A stretch of 64,000 bases of DNA from an uncultured Lachnospiraceae bacterium (GCA_902766825.1 CACXFB010000059.1:42184-106183); one strand, 5' to 3'. Positions 27,103-34,249 are shown, numbered from the stretch's first letter. The notes: generated from the letters alone by a model not told the origin. A program made the numbers and translations.

Positions 27103-27716
27103 GCATGAGAACAGGCATAATGGGAGGAACCTTTAATCCTGTTCACAATGCGCATATTCTGCTGGCGCAGGTGGCATATGATGAGTGTAAACTGGACAGG
27201 GTATTATTTGTTCCAACAAGCAGACCGGCTTATAAAGAGAACAATAACATTCTTCCTGATGAATTAAGGTTAAGTATGGTTGAAGCTTCATTACAAAGCA
27301 AAGACCATATGCAGGTATCCGATGTGGATATTGAGAGAAAAGGTTATACCTATACGGTTGATACACTCGATGAGCTAAAGATTTTGTATCCTGAAGATGA
27401 GTTTTACTTTATAATGGGTGCGGATTCGCTTGAAAACATGACTAAATGGTATCATTTTGAGCAGATATTCAAAAAATGTTCGATCATTGCGGCAATGAGA
27501 CCGGGATGTGACAATTCATATGTTGAAAGTGTAAGAAATAATCTGGTTGAGCGCTACAATGCTTCAATTTATATGATTGATATGCCGCAGCTTGACATTT
27601 CCTCAACTAAAATAAGAGATGATTTTGTAGGTAATAAATCGATTGAGGACAGGATGCCACCGGAAGCTTTAAAAATACTCTATGATAATGAGTCACTTGC
27701 AAAGGAAGTATGGTAA
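27099..27716 (+). CDS. nadD: Nicotinate-nucleotide adenylyltransferase
   Basis: Joins nicotinate mononucleotide and ATP to deamido-NAD in NAD synthesis. The nucleotidyltransferase motif GIMGGTFNPVHNAHI is at residues 6-20, SSTKIRDD near residue 168 is the second signature, and FIMGADSLENMTKW lies between. 205 aa is usual. ATG at 27099 overlaps the yhbY stop (ATGA); ATG at 27105 is also possible. yqeK follows with a 1-base overlap (TAATG). Confidence 0.95.
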   Translation: MSMRTGIMGGTFNPVHNAHILLAQVAYDECKLDRVLFVPTSRPAYKENNNILPDELRLSMVEASLQSKDHMQVSDVDIERKGYTYTVDTLDELKILYPEDEFYFIMGADSLENMTKWYHFEQIFKKCSIIAAMRPGCDNSYVESVRNNLVERYNASIYMIDMPQLDISSTKIRDDFVGNKSIEDRMPPEALKILYDNESLAKEVW

Positions 27717-28297
27717 TGGATAAAAGAATTTTTGAGATAGAAGAAAAGCTTAAAGAAAAATTGCCGGCAAAAAGATATATTCATACTGTTGGTGTAATGT
27801 ATACATGTGCATCTCTTGCAATGAAATATGAATATGACATAGATAAAGCTATGATGGCAGGCTTACTGCATGACTGCGCAAAATATCATGATGATGATAC
27901 GATGCTAAAGCGATGCGAAAAATATAATATATGTATTTCTGAGACAGAAAGAAAAATGCCACATCTTTTACACGGAAAGCTTGGAGCATACTATGCACAA
28001 AGTAAATACGGAATTGACGATGATGAGATTCTTGAGGCAATCAGATGCCATACAACGGGTAAGCCGGGGATGAACAAATTAGAATGTATACTTTTTATAT
28101 CCGATTATATCGAGCCTTCAAGAAAAAAGATACCGGGTCTTGAGAAGGTAAGATACTGTGCTTTCAATAAAGGACTTGAGGATGCTGTTAAGATGAAGCT
28201 TATCTGCGTACTTGATTATCTTGAGGATTCTTCTGAAAAAGATATAATTGACCGGTCAACAATTGAAACTTTAGAATATTATAAAAGATTAAAATAA
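27716..28297 (+). CDS. yqeK: YqeK family HD-domain hydrolase
   Basis: HD-superfamily phosphohydrolase; characterised YqeK proteins split diadenosine tetraphosphate symmetrically. HD residues are seen in RYIHTVGVMY, LLHDCAKYHDD and later AIRCHTTGK and LFISDYIEPSR. The ATG at 27716 is preferred because AAAGGAAG lies 8 bases upstream; ATG at 27710 is in frame too. Lying between nadD and rsfS is typical of Firmicutes and links NAD and dinucleotide metabolism with ribosome silencing. Confidence 0.92.
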   Translation: MDKRIFEIEEKLKEKLPAKRYIHTVGVMYTCASLAMKYEYDIDKAMMAGLLHDCAKYHDDDTMLKRCEKYNICISETERKMPHLLHGKLGAYYAQSKYGIDDDEILEAIRCHTTGKPGMNKLECILFISDYIEPSRKKIPGLEKVRYCAFNKGLEDAVKMKLICVLDYLEDSSEKDIIDRSTIETLEYYKRLK

Positions 28298-28318
28298 AAA
28301 AATATGGAGGTTTTGAAT

Positions 28319-28669
28319 ATGAAGGATGCAGCTGTTATAGTAAAGACTGCTTATAATGCAATGACAGATAAAAAAGCCCAGGATATCAGTATAATTGATA
28401 TTTCAGGCGTATCTGTAATAGCGGATTATTTCGTTATCTGCAGCGGTGATAACACACTTCAGGTACAGGCTATACAGAGTAATGTTGATGAGATGTTATC
28501 AAAGGCCGGATTCGACGTTAAGAGAGTTGAGGGTAACCGCTCTTCTAATTGGGTCCTTATGGATTACGGTGATGTTGTTGTTCATATTTTTTCTAAGGAA
28601 GACAGACTTTTCTATGACCTTGAGAGAATATGGAGAGACGGTAAAAATGTCAGCATAGATGAACTCTAA
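28319..28669 (+). CDS. rsfS: Ribosomal silencing factor RsfS
   Basis: Binds L14 on the 50S subunit and blocks joining with the 30S under starvation. 116 aa with the family core VIADYFVICSGDN, VKRVEGNRSSNWVLMDYGDVVVHIF and YDLERIWRD. ATG at 28319 has GGAGG 8 bases upstream; an ATG at 28304 contains that very site, so it is rejected. It is the last gene of the obgE string and ends at a strong shared terminator. Confidence 0.95.
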   Translation: MKDAAVIVKTAYNAMTDKKAQDISIIDISGVSVIADYFVICSGDNTLQVQAIQSNVDEMLSKAGFDVKRVEGNRSSNWVLMDYGDVVVHIFSKEDRLFYDLERIWRDGKNVSIDEL

Positions 28670-28690
28670 AATCATTTATATGATGTAAAT

Positions 28691-28747
28691 ATAGCAAATA
28701 AAAAAGAAGATTGTAACATAAGTGTACAATCTTCTTTTTTTGCTATA
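28691..28747. terminator. Bidirectional terminator between rsfS and lexA
   Basis: AAAAAGAAGATTGTA (28701-28715) pairs with TACAATCTTCTTTTT (28725-28739), and ATAGCAAA / TTTGCTAT extend the stem outside. A-run before and T-run after allow it to work for both convergent genes. Confidence 0.9.
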
Positions 28748-28754
28748 TGTAATG

Positions 28755-29369
28755 TTACATCATTCTGAAAAGACCGATTACTTTACCAAGTATCATGCAA
28801 TCCGGTACAATAATAGGATCCATGGAATCATTTTCAGGCTGGAGACGTATGTGTCCGTCTTCCTTGTAAAATGTCTTGACAGTGGCGCTGTCTTCAACTA
28901 AAGCGACAATTACCTCGCCATTCTTTGCTGTGCTTTGCTTCTGAACAAGAATCTGATCTCCATCATATATTCCGATGTTAATCATACTGTCGCCCTTAAC
29001 ATTGAGCATAAACACTTCGCCCTGAGGCATGTATTCAGCCGGAAGAGGGAAGTAGCTGTCAATATTCTCTGTTGCAAGAAGAGGTGAACCTGCGGCAACT
29101 GTTCCCACAAGAGGAACATTAACAACCTCTCTTCGTGTAAGATTAAAAGTGTCATCTACAATTTCAATACATCTTGGCTTAGCCGGATCTCTTCTGATAT
29201 AACCGTTCTTTTCAAGAGTCTCAAGGTGAGCATGAACGGATGAAGTCGACTTAAGACCGACAACCTCACAAATCTCTCTAACTGTAGGCGGATATCCCTT
29301 TGATAAGATAATACTCTTTATATAATCAAGTATCTGTTGCTGCTTTGCTGTAATCTTTCCATATTCCAT
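28755..29369 (-). CDS. lexA: SOS repressor LexA
   Basis: Represses the SOS regulon until RecA-stimulated self-cleavage. The N-terminal winged helix-turn-helix has ITAKQQQILDYI and YPPTVREICEVVGLKSTSSVHAHL. The cleavage site is A93-G94 (GTVAAGSP), the catalytic serine is S128 in KGDSMI and the lysine is K165 in ATVKTF; the 37-residue spacing matches E. coli LexA. ATG at 29369 gives a normal 204-residue chain; ATG at 29378 is nearer the GGAGG site and cannot be excluded. It is divergent from the YneA-like gene over a cluster of LexA boxes. Confidence 0.96.
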   Translation of the reverse strand: MEYGKITAKQQQILDYIKSIILSKGYPPTVREICEVVGLKSTSSVHAHLETLEKNGYIRRDPAKPRCIEIVDDTFNLTRREVVNVPLVGTVAAGSPLLATENIDSYFPLPAEYMPQGEVFMLNVKGDSMINIGIYDGDQILVQKQSTAKNGEVIVALVEDSATVKTFYKEDGHIRLQPENDSMDPIIVPDCMILGKVIGLFRMM

Positions 29370-29406
29370 AATAATCATATTCCTCCGTAAAAGAATTATC
29401 ATGTAG

Positions 29407-29448
29407 GTGGGATTATAATTCCCACACATAGATATTAACACATAGATA
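29407..29448. promoter_or_regulatory. lexA promoter region with palindrome and direct repeat
   Basis: Minus-strand -10 TATAAT lies at 29417-29412, inside a palindrome GTGGGA-N7-TCCCAC (29407-29425). Next to it ACACATAGATA occurs twice, at 29424-29434 and 29438-29448, a perfect 11-bp direct repeat with 14-base period that overlaps where the -35 box should be. No good -35 hexamer was found, which suggests extra regulation. Confidence 0.45.
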
Positions 29449-29457
29449 CAGGAAAAT

Positions 29458-29471
29458 CAAACAAATGTTTG
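29458..29471. promoter_or_regulatory. LexA-like box 5 (lexA-proximal)
   Basis: CAAAC-AAAT-GTTTG, a perfect palindrome in its arms; one symmetric change (G to A in each arm) from the CGAAC-N4-GTTCG consensus. It is the site nearest lexA and may carry lexA autoregulation. Confidence 0.5.
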
Positions 29472-29477
29472 CTTTAA

Positions 29478-29491
29478 TGAAAAAATGTTCG
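29478..29491. promoter_or_regulatory. LexA-like box 4
   Basis: TGAAA-AAAT-GTTCG: a perfect right half-site and a partly matching left half. It shares its last two bases with the next box. Confidence 0.4.
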
Positions 29492-29503
29492 AAAAAATGT
29501 TCG
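29490..29503. promoter_or_regulatory. LexA-like box 3
   Basis: CGAAA-AAAT-GTTCG: one base from the CGAAC-N4-GTTCG consensus. It lies just upstream of the -35 box of the YneA-like gene. Confidence 0.6.
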
Positions 29504-29511
29504 ATTTATTG

Positions 29512-29540
29512 TTGACAAGCGAATGAATGTTCGATATAAT
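29512..29540 (+). promoter_or_regulatory. SOS promoter of the YneA-like gene
   Basis: Perfect hexamers TTGACA (29512-29517) and TATAAT (29535-29540) with an ideal 17-base spacer. A LexA box fills the spacer, so the promoter is strong and tightly repressible. Confidence 0.85.
29520..29533. promoter_or_regulatory. LexA box 1, inside the spacer of the promoter
   Basis: CGAAT-GAAT-GTTCG: one base from consensus, located between the -35 and -10 boxes, the classical repressing position. Confidence 0.75.
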
Positions 29541-29547
29541 TCAAATA

Positions 29548-29561
29548 TAAACAAATGTTCG
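29548..29561. promoter_or_regulatory. LexA-like box 2, downstream of the -10
   Basis: TAAAC-AAAT-GTTCG: perfect right half and three of five left-half bases. It covers the expected transcription start of the YneA-like gene. Confidence 0.55.
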
Positions 29562-29578
29562 ATTAGGAGGAAGCAGCA

Positions 29579-29923
29579 ATGAACAGATATTACAGCAGAC
29601 ATAATGAAGTTAATACTATATATAATATAATCAGAAAGAGAGCATTCAAGGTTATCTGCATAGGTGCAGTAATTATGATTACACTTATAGTTGGAATATA
29701 TAACAGCACTAACACAACTCATGCATCTAATAATAAGGAGAAGAGAGTAATAAGCATTGAAGTTAAGAGCGGGGCAACATTATGGAGCATTGCGAATGAA
29801 TATGCTGACTATGATATGTATAAGGATAATAAGGAATATGTAGAAGAGATTAAGAGCATTAATAATCTTAAGAGTGACAATATTAATGCAGGTTCATATT
29901 TGATAATACCTGTATATGAGTAA
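29579..29923 (+). CDS. SOS-induced cell-division suppressor, YneA-like LysM membrane protein
   Basis: 114 aa: one transmembrane segment at about residues 24-41 and a C-terminal LysM peptidoglycan-binding domain at about 60-112 (VKSGATLWSIANEY, SYLIIPVYE). B. subtilis YneA has the same build, also lies divergent from lexA, and halts division after DNA damage. The assignment rests on architecture, position and the LexA-controlled promoter; YneA proteins have little sequence identity. AGGAGGAAGC precedes the ATG. Expected action is at the division septum during SOS. Confidence 0.82.
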   Translation: MNRYYSRHNEVNTIYNIIRKRAFKVICIGAVIMITLIVGIYNSTNTTHASNNKEKRVISIEVKSGATLWSIANEYADYDMYKDNKEYVEEIKSINNLKSDNINAGSYLIIPVYE

Positions 29924-29966
29924 GTCTGTAAATGATAATGCTTTGATACAATATATTTATATATAA

Positions 29967-30014
29967 ACATGGAACGCAATACATATTACATTTGTATTGC
30001 GTTCCGTGTTTTTT
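29967..30014 (+). terminator. Strong terminator of the YneA-like gene
   Basis: GGAACGCAATACA (29971-29983) pairs perfectly with TGTATTGCGTTCC (29993-30005); ACAT/GTGT lengthens the stem to 17 bp, followed by six T. Confidence 0.9.
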
Positions 30015-30021
30015 ACATTTT

Positions 30022-31095
30022 CTATTTCTCACGTAATTTGACTACGTTAGCAGCACTTCGTCTGCGATAATCGTCAACTGCAGCGTAATGTTTCTTTGTT
30101 GTATTAACATCCTTGTGGCCTAAAACATCAGCAACAAGATATATATCACCGGTTTCCTGGTATAGATTAGTACCATATGTGCTTCGTAATTTATGTGGCG
30201 TTATATGCTTTATGGATGTTACAAGCATCGAATATTTCTTAACAAGTTTTTCGACTGCACGTACAGACATTCTTTTTTTCTGCATTGATAAGAAAAATGC
30301 ATTTTCATGACCGTCAGGTGTAACAATTTTTAATCGTTCCTCTAGATAATCCTTAAGAGCTTTTTCGACTTCATCACCAAAATATACGATAGATTCGTTA
30401 CCGCCTTTTCGTGTGATTTTTACTCCGTTATTATTAAAATCTACATCATTAATATCAATGCCTACACACTCAGAAACACGAATTCCTGTACCAAGTAATA
30501 ATGTTAACAGCGCTAAATCCCTTACACGGGTTTTATCATGATATTTTTTCTGTGTATCCGATAAATCCTCACCTGATTCGACTTTGTCGAGCAATTTGAC
30601 AATTTCATCGATATCAAGACGTATAATTTCTTTTGAGTGAAGCTTAGGCGTTCTTACAAGGCTTGCCGGATTATATGTAATGGCTTCTTTACGATAAAAA
30701 TAGTTATAAAAGCTTCTAAGAGATGTGATTTTGCGTTTTATACCGGCTTCATCGTTAGAATGGGCCTTGCCGTCCTTAACATAATAAGAAAGATAATCAA
30801 GGTATAACTCAATATCCGTAGGCGTCAGTAATTCAAGATCTTTGACACAAAAATCCTGTACAGATGATCTTGACTTAAATCTGTTACAATGTTCTAAGAG
30901 AAAATCAAAGAAAATCTGTAGATCATATGCGTAACTTATTCGTGTACGTGATGATGTCTGATTCTTAATTCCAAGAAAAAATTCCTTTGTAAAGTCAGGA
31001 AGTGATTCCTCTAGCTGACGAAGCTTTACGGTATTATCTATTTTAATCTGTTCGGAATAACTGACAGATTTGCTTTCTAAAGGCTTTTGATTCAT
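30022..31095 (-). CDS. Tyrosine recombinase (XerC/XerD-like integrase)
   Basis: 357-residue site-specific recombinase. An N-terminal SAM-like core-binding domain (about residues 40-140) is followed by the catalytic domain with the catalytic arginine in LGTGIRVSECVG, HxxR in HKLRSTYGTNLY, the histidine in DVLGHKDVNTT, and the nucleophilic tyrosine in KKHYAAVDD. ATG at 31095 has GGAG 10 bases upstream. Candidate promoter TTGCAT-17-TATAAT (31161-31133) on the minus strand. No phage, excisionase or att repeat is near, so a chromosomal Xer-type or orphan recombinase is more likely than an active integrase; which sites it joins is unknown. Confidence 0.88.
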   Translation of the reverse strand: MNQKPLESKSVSYSEQIKIDNTVKLRQLEESLPDFTKEFFLGIKNQTSSRTRISYAYDLQIFFDFLLEHCNRFKSRSSVQDFCVKDLELLTPTDIELYLDYLSYYVKDGKAHSNDEAGIKRKITSLRSFYNYFYRKEAITYNPASLVRTPKLHSKEIIRLDIDEIVKLLDKVESGEDLSDTQKKYHDKTRVRDLALLTLLLGTGIRVSECVGIDINDVDFNNNGVKITRKGGNESIVYFGDEVEKALKDYLEERLKIVTPDGHENAFFLSMQKKRMSVRAVEKLVKKYSMLVTSIKHITPHKLRSTYGTNLYQETGDIYLVADVLGHKDVNTTKKHYAAVDDYRRRSAANVVKLREK

Positions 31096-31132
31096 TAATT
31101 GGTCACTCCGGTAATCGTATTTATATGAGAAT

Positions 31133-31161
31133 ATTATATCATATGGGTTAAAATAATGCAA
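31133..31161 (-). promoter_or_regulatory. Candidate promoter of the tyrosine recombinase
   Basis: Minus strand: TTGCAT (31161-31156), 17-base spacer, TATAAT (31138-31133), 37 bases before the start codon. Confidence 0.55.
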
Positions 31162-31179
31162 ACTGTTCGTAAAACCTGC

Positions 31180-31208
31180 GTTTCGCGAATAGTTACTTTT
31201 CGCGAAAC
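31180..31208. repeat. Perfect palindrome GTTTCGCGAA / TTCGCGAAAC
   Basis: Two 10-bp arms (31180-31189 and 31199-31208) separated by 9 bases. Each arm itself contains the palindrome TTCGCGAA. It lies about 20 bases upstream of the -35 box of the recombinase gene. It could be an operator or a recombination core; it does not look like the Bacillus dif site. Confidence 0.6.
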
Positions 31209-31277
31209 ATTGTATTGTCGACTACTTTCACATCGATAAACTTAAACAATAAATACATATATAAATTCAAAAAACAA

Positions 31278-31319
31278 ACACAGAAACAAAATACTCATAT
31301 TGAATACCTGTTTCTGTGT
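31278..31319 (-). terminator. Terminator of the BlaI-like gene
   Basis: ACACAGAAACA (31278-31288) pairs with TGTTTCTGTGT (31309-31319); on the minus strand the stem is followed by TTTGTTTTTT. Confidence 0.7.
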
Positions 31320-31396
31320 CTGCCATGTTTATAAAAGCTTAAATGAAATATAAATGTAGATAGCTGAATATATTTATCTCAAAAACAAAACAAAAA

Positions 31397-31759
31397 TTAT
31401 ATTTGCTTGTTTATGATTCGTTTTAATTCTAATATCTCAAGGTTTGAAAGCTTCTGGTACTTAAGATAATCTGTTATAAACGAATTAAGCGATCCGTTAT
31501 AAAGTGAACTTAAAAGATGTTTTGTCTCGATTTCCTGTACCTGCTTTTTAGTAATAATCGCGCTGCATACAAATCCGGGTTCTTTTCTTGATATAGCCCC
31601 TTTATCAATAAGTCGTTTAATAACCGTATATGTGGTGTTTTTTTCCCAACCGATATATTCCTTTATAATTTTTGCAATATCCTTGGCGGCTAATTCTTTG
31701 TTGGACCACAGTAGTTCCATTATATTAAGTTCGCCGTCATGTAATCTTATTTCACTCAT
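31397..31759 (-). CDS. BlaI/MecI/CopY-family transcriptional repressor, orphan
   Basis: 120-residue winged-helix repressor of the BlaI/MecI/CopY family: LHDGELNIMELLW, WEKNTTYTVIKRLIDKGAISRKE (recognition region) and LSSLYNGSLNSFITDYL (dimer region) are the usual pattern. Family members are often inactivated by cleavage by a BlaR1-type membrane protease, but no such gene and no beta-lactamase or copper gene is next to it. ATG at 31759 is chosen over the TTG at 31792 in the same frame. It has its own promoter and may act on itself or on a distant target. Confidence 0.85.
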   Translation of the reverse strand: MSEIRLHDGELNIMELLWSNKELAAKDIAKIIKEYIGWEKNTTYTVIKRLIDKGAISRKEPGFVCSAIITKKQVQEIETKHLLSSLYNGSLNSFITDYLKYQKLSNLEILELKRIINKQI

Positions 31760-31799
31760 TACACTACTAATTCCTTCTATATTTTGCAACACCTGTTTG

Positions 31800-31856
31800 C
31801 TACTGCTGTAGTGAAGTGTGCAAGAATAGTCTACAGTAATAGAATCTAAGTGTCAA
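31800..31856 (-). promoter_or_regulatory. Promoter and possible operator of the BlaI-like gene
   Basis: Minus strand: TTGACA (31856-31851), 17-base spacer, TAGACT (31833-31828). CTAC-TGCT-GTAG at 31800-31811 and CTACAGTA beside the -10 box resemble the TACA/TGTA half-sites bound by BlaI-family repressors, but neither is a clean match. Confidence 0.4.
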
Positions 31857-31916
31857 TAATAAAAATTACTAAAAATTTGTTGCTTTTATACGGTTGTTTT
31901 TCTACACCAATCGAAT

Positions 31917-31953
31917 AAAACCCAAAATGTAGTGTGTTTACATTTTGGGTTTT
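31917..31953. terminator. Terminator after the ATPase gene
   Basis: AAAACCCAAAATGTA (31917-31931) pairs perfectly with TACATTTTGGGTTTT (31939-31953). It ends the lspA-rluD-ATPase string on the minus strand. Confidence 0.85.
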
Positions 31954-31990
31954 CAATATTTTGGTTGTGTATTTTGCCAAATTTAAAATT

Positions 31991-33277
31991 CTATATACAT
32001 GAAACTGCATACAAAGGAATGTATTTTATTCCTTTATTGTATGAAAAATTCCTGGTAGATACTTTAATGAGTCCGTCATTTTCGGATACTGTTTCTTTAA
32101 ATATACTGTAGTTTTTAGAGCGTGTATCCTGACTGTTTTTTACCTCGATTGCATATATATGATCGTTCTTTTTGGTAACGAAATCTATCTTTGCCTGGGA
32201 TTTTGATTCCCAGAATGTTACGTCATTGCCGTTAGCAATAAGATTCTCAAATACATAGTTTTCAATGAGGCTTTTGTTGAATTCATCATTGTTATTGGCT
32301 TTATTTAAGGAATTAAGAAGTCCGACATCACACATATAAAGTTTGAATGATGATTCCATATCGGATTTACAGCACTTTTTTGCATATCCTATAGAACATA
32401 TATTGTTAATACTGTGCTTATATATATTGCATGTAGCACCTTTGCGGATAAGCGTATATTGAAATTTGTGGTTTGGTTTGCTTAACTGCGCAGGTATCGT
32501 GTTGTATACGGCCGAGGTTTTTATGAATTCACCATAGTCGACTCTTTCGTACAAATCCATCAGGTTGTTATTTAGTATCTGATGGTGACACTGACTTATG
32601 TTTGTAAGTGAGTTAGTCATAAGATATTCGTTAATTGCATATGGCATGCCACCGATATAAATATACAGATTAAAGTAATTAAGCAGTTCCTCATGCACAA
32701 TATCAGGAACAGGTTTGTTGGTTGAGAAATGTTCAGATATGGTTTCACAATACCAGTCTTTGCCTATAGCCTGAAGAAATTCATCAAAATCAAATGGATA
32801 CAGTATAATGTGCTGGAAATAAGCAGTGTTATCAATCAGCAAATCAACCGGCTTGTTTTTATAAAAATACCCCATCAGGTTGCAGTCTGATATAAGACAT
32901 ATAATATTTAATTTGATAAGATTTGTTTTATCGGCTGATGAAGCGAAGCTTTTTACATGCTTTGAATATTCGGTTATAAAATCCATAACATTGTCTGACA
33001 CGAATTCATCCAGCACGATTGCTGTATTTTCATAATCAATTTCAGTATCGTAATATGAAGAAATATTGTTAAGAGTGTTAGTAATATCCGAACTGAATAA
33101 TGACGCAGCTGTACTGTCAAGTTCAAAGTTGAAGTAAACATTAGCAGAGAAAGAGGTGTGTATAAAATCGTCTGCTAAAAATGTTTTACCTACTCCTCTT
33201 ATACCGCTTATTACAAGAGGTTTTTTATTGATTTTGTTTTTCCATGCGATTAGATCTTTTAGTAGTTTGCGTTGCAT
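31991..33277 (-). CDS. AAA-type ATPase with C-terminal DUF4143-like domain
   Basis: 428 aa. Walker A GIRGVGKT lies at residues 24-31, a Walker B-like TAIVLDEF near residue 88, and the C-terminal part has a restriction-endonuclease-like core with E...D...EVK residues in FWESKSQAKIDFV and YAIEVKNSQD. This matches the widespread ATP-binding DUF4143 proteins of unknown function found in gut bacteria and archaea. AGGAGG precedes the ATG. It sits 10 bases behind rluD, apparently added to the end of the lspA-rluD operon. Codon use looks more AT-rich than in its neighbours, suggesting transfer. Confidence 0.82.
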   Translation of the reverse strand: MQRKLLKDLIAWKNKINKKPLVISGIRGVGKTFLADDFIHTSFSANVYFNFELDSTAASLFSSDITNTLNNISSYYDTEIDYENTAIVLDEFVSDNVMDFITEYSKHVKSFASSADKTNLIKLNIICLISDCNLMGYFYKNKPVDLLIDNTAYFQHIILYPFDFDEFLQAIGKDWYCETISEHFSTNKPVPDIVHEELLNYFNLYIYIGGMPYAINEYLMTNSLTNISQCHHQILNNNLMDLYERVDYGEFIKTSAVYNTIPAQLSKPNHKFQYTLIRKGATCNIYKHSINNICSIGYAKKCCKSDMESSFKLYMCDVGLLNSLNKANNNDEFNKSLIENYVFENLIANGNDVTFWESKSQAKIDFVTKKNDHIYAIEVKNSQDTRSKNYSIFKETVSENDGLIKVSTRNFSYNKGIKYIPLYAVSCI

Positions 33278-33287
33278 ATGAAGCCTC

Positions 33288-34232
33288 CTACTGTGGTGAA
33301 AGATTGTTTAGTATTTTCTTGAAATAATCAGGTAGCTCGCTTTTAAATTCCATATATTCTTTTGTTGTAGGATGTATAAAACCAAGTGTTCCTGCATGAA
33401 GAGTCTGTCCATTGGTATTGTATGGACATGTAGCTGGTCCGTATATAGAATCTCCTAATAACGGGTGTTTTATACTTGCCATATGAACCCTTATCTGATG
33501 GGTGCGTCCGGTCTCCAATTTGCATTCTATATGTGCAAAATTATTCTTTAAGTTGGCTAATACTTTGTAATGTGTTACAGCAGGTTTGCCATCAGGACGA
33601 ATACACATTTTTTTTCTGTCATTTTTGCTGCGACCAAGCGGTGCATCAATAGTTCCTGCTTCATCAGAAAAATGGTTATATACGATTGCTTCGTACTTTC
33701 TTGTAATTGAATGTGCTTTTAACTGCTCTGCAATAAATTGATGAGCATTATCATTTTTGCACGCAACAATAAGACCGGTGGTATTCATATCAATTCTATG
33801 AACAATACCCGGCCTTTGAACACCGTTAATTCCGGAAAGGTTATCCTTACAATGATACATAAGAGCATTAACAATCGTGTCATTGTAATGTCCCGGTGCA
33901 GGATGAACAACTCTTCCCTTCTCTTTATTAATTACGATTACATCATCATCTTCATATACGATATCAAGAGGTATATCTACAGGTAAAATGTCGGGAATAA
34001 TTGCATCAGGAATAACGACCGTTACCTGATCACCTTCACAGACAACATAACTGTTTTTAACTGTTTTATCATTGATACGTACATCGCCGTTTTTAATAAG
34101 TTTCTGTACATACGACCTCGAAGTTGGAATGTTCATCTCAGATACAATTTTACTTTCTGAGATATATTTATCAATTCTTTTTCCACTGTCGAACTCAGTT
34201 ACTACAAAATCAATTGCATTTTCCTGTTTCAT
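33288..34232 (-). CDS. rluD: RluD-family 23S rRNA pseudouridine synthase
   Basis: 314-residue pseudouridine synthase. The N-terminal S4 RNA-binding domain (residues 10-80) includes VQKLIKNGDVRIN. The catalytic domain has GIVHRIDMNTTGLIV with the catalytic aspartate near residue 140, and GRTHQIRVHMASI. The usual target in large-subunit rRNA is known for E. coli RluD, but Firmicutes members (YlyB type) have less certain specificity. Only a weak GTGGG site precedes the ATG; translation may be coupled to lspA, 17 bases upstream. lspA-rluD is a common Firmicutes pair. Confidence 0.92.
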   Translation of the reverse strand: MKQENAIDFVVTEFDSGKRIDKYISESKIVSEMNIPTSRSYVQKLIKNGDVRINDKTVKNSYVVCEGDQVTVVIPDAIIPDILPVDIPLDIVYEDDDVIVINKEKGRVVHPAPGHYNDTIVNALMYHCKDNLSGINGVQRPGIVHRIDMNTTGLIVACKNDNAHQFIAEQLKAHSITRKYEAIVYNHFSDEAGTIDAPLGRSKNDRKKMCIRPDGKPAVTHYKVLANLKNNFAHIECKLETGRTHQIRVHMASIKHPLLGDSIYGPATCPYNTNGQTLHAGTLGFIHPTTKEYMEFKSELPDYFKKILNNLSPQ

Positions 34233-34249
34233 ATATATTTACCCACTAT

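Larger units (their letters stand above)
31096..31396. other. 301-base gap upstream of the recombinase gene
   Basis: No gene was found. It holds the recombinase promoter (31133-31161), a perfect inverted repeat (31180-31208), an AT-rich stretch with no recognised signal (31209-31277), and the terminator of the BlaI-like gene (31278-31319). The remainder to 31396 is AT-rich filler. Confidence 0.6.

Noticed and set aside
29579..29923. Spore cortex or phage lysin LysM protein
   Set aside because: Small size, single transmembrane segment, lexA neighbour and LexA-controlled promoter fit YneA far better.
31180..31208. dif site
   Set aside because: Arms and spacer (10-9-10) do not match the 11-6-11 Xer site and the sequence does not resemble known Firmicutes dif.
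31397..33277. Beta-lactam resistance or defence island around the BlaI-like and ATPase genes
   Set aside because: No sensor protease, beta-lactamase, nuclease partner or mobile-element marker is present, and a strong terminator separates the two genes.
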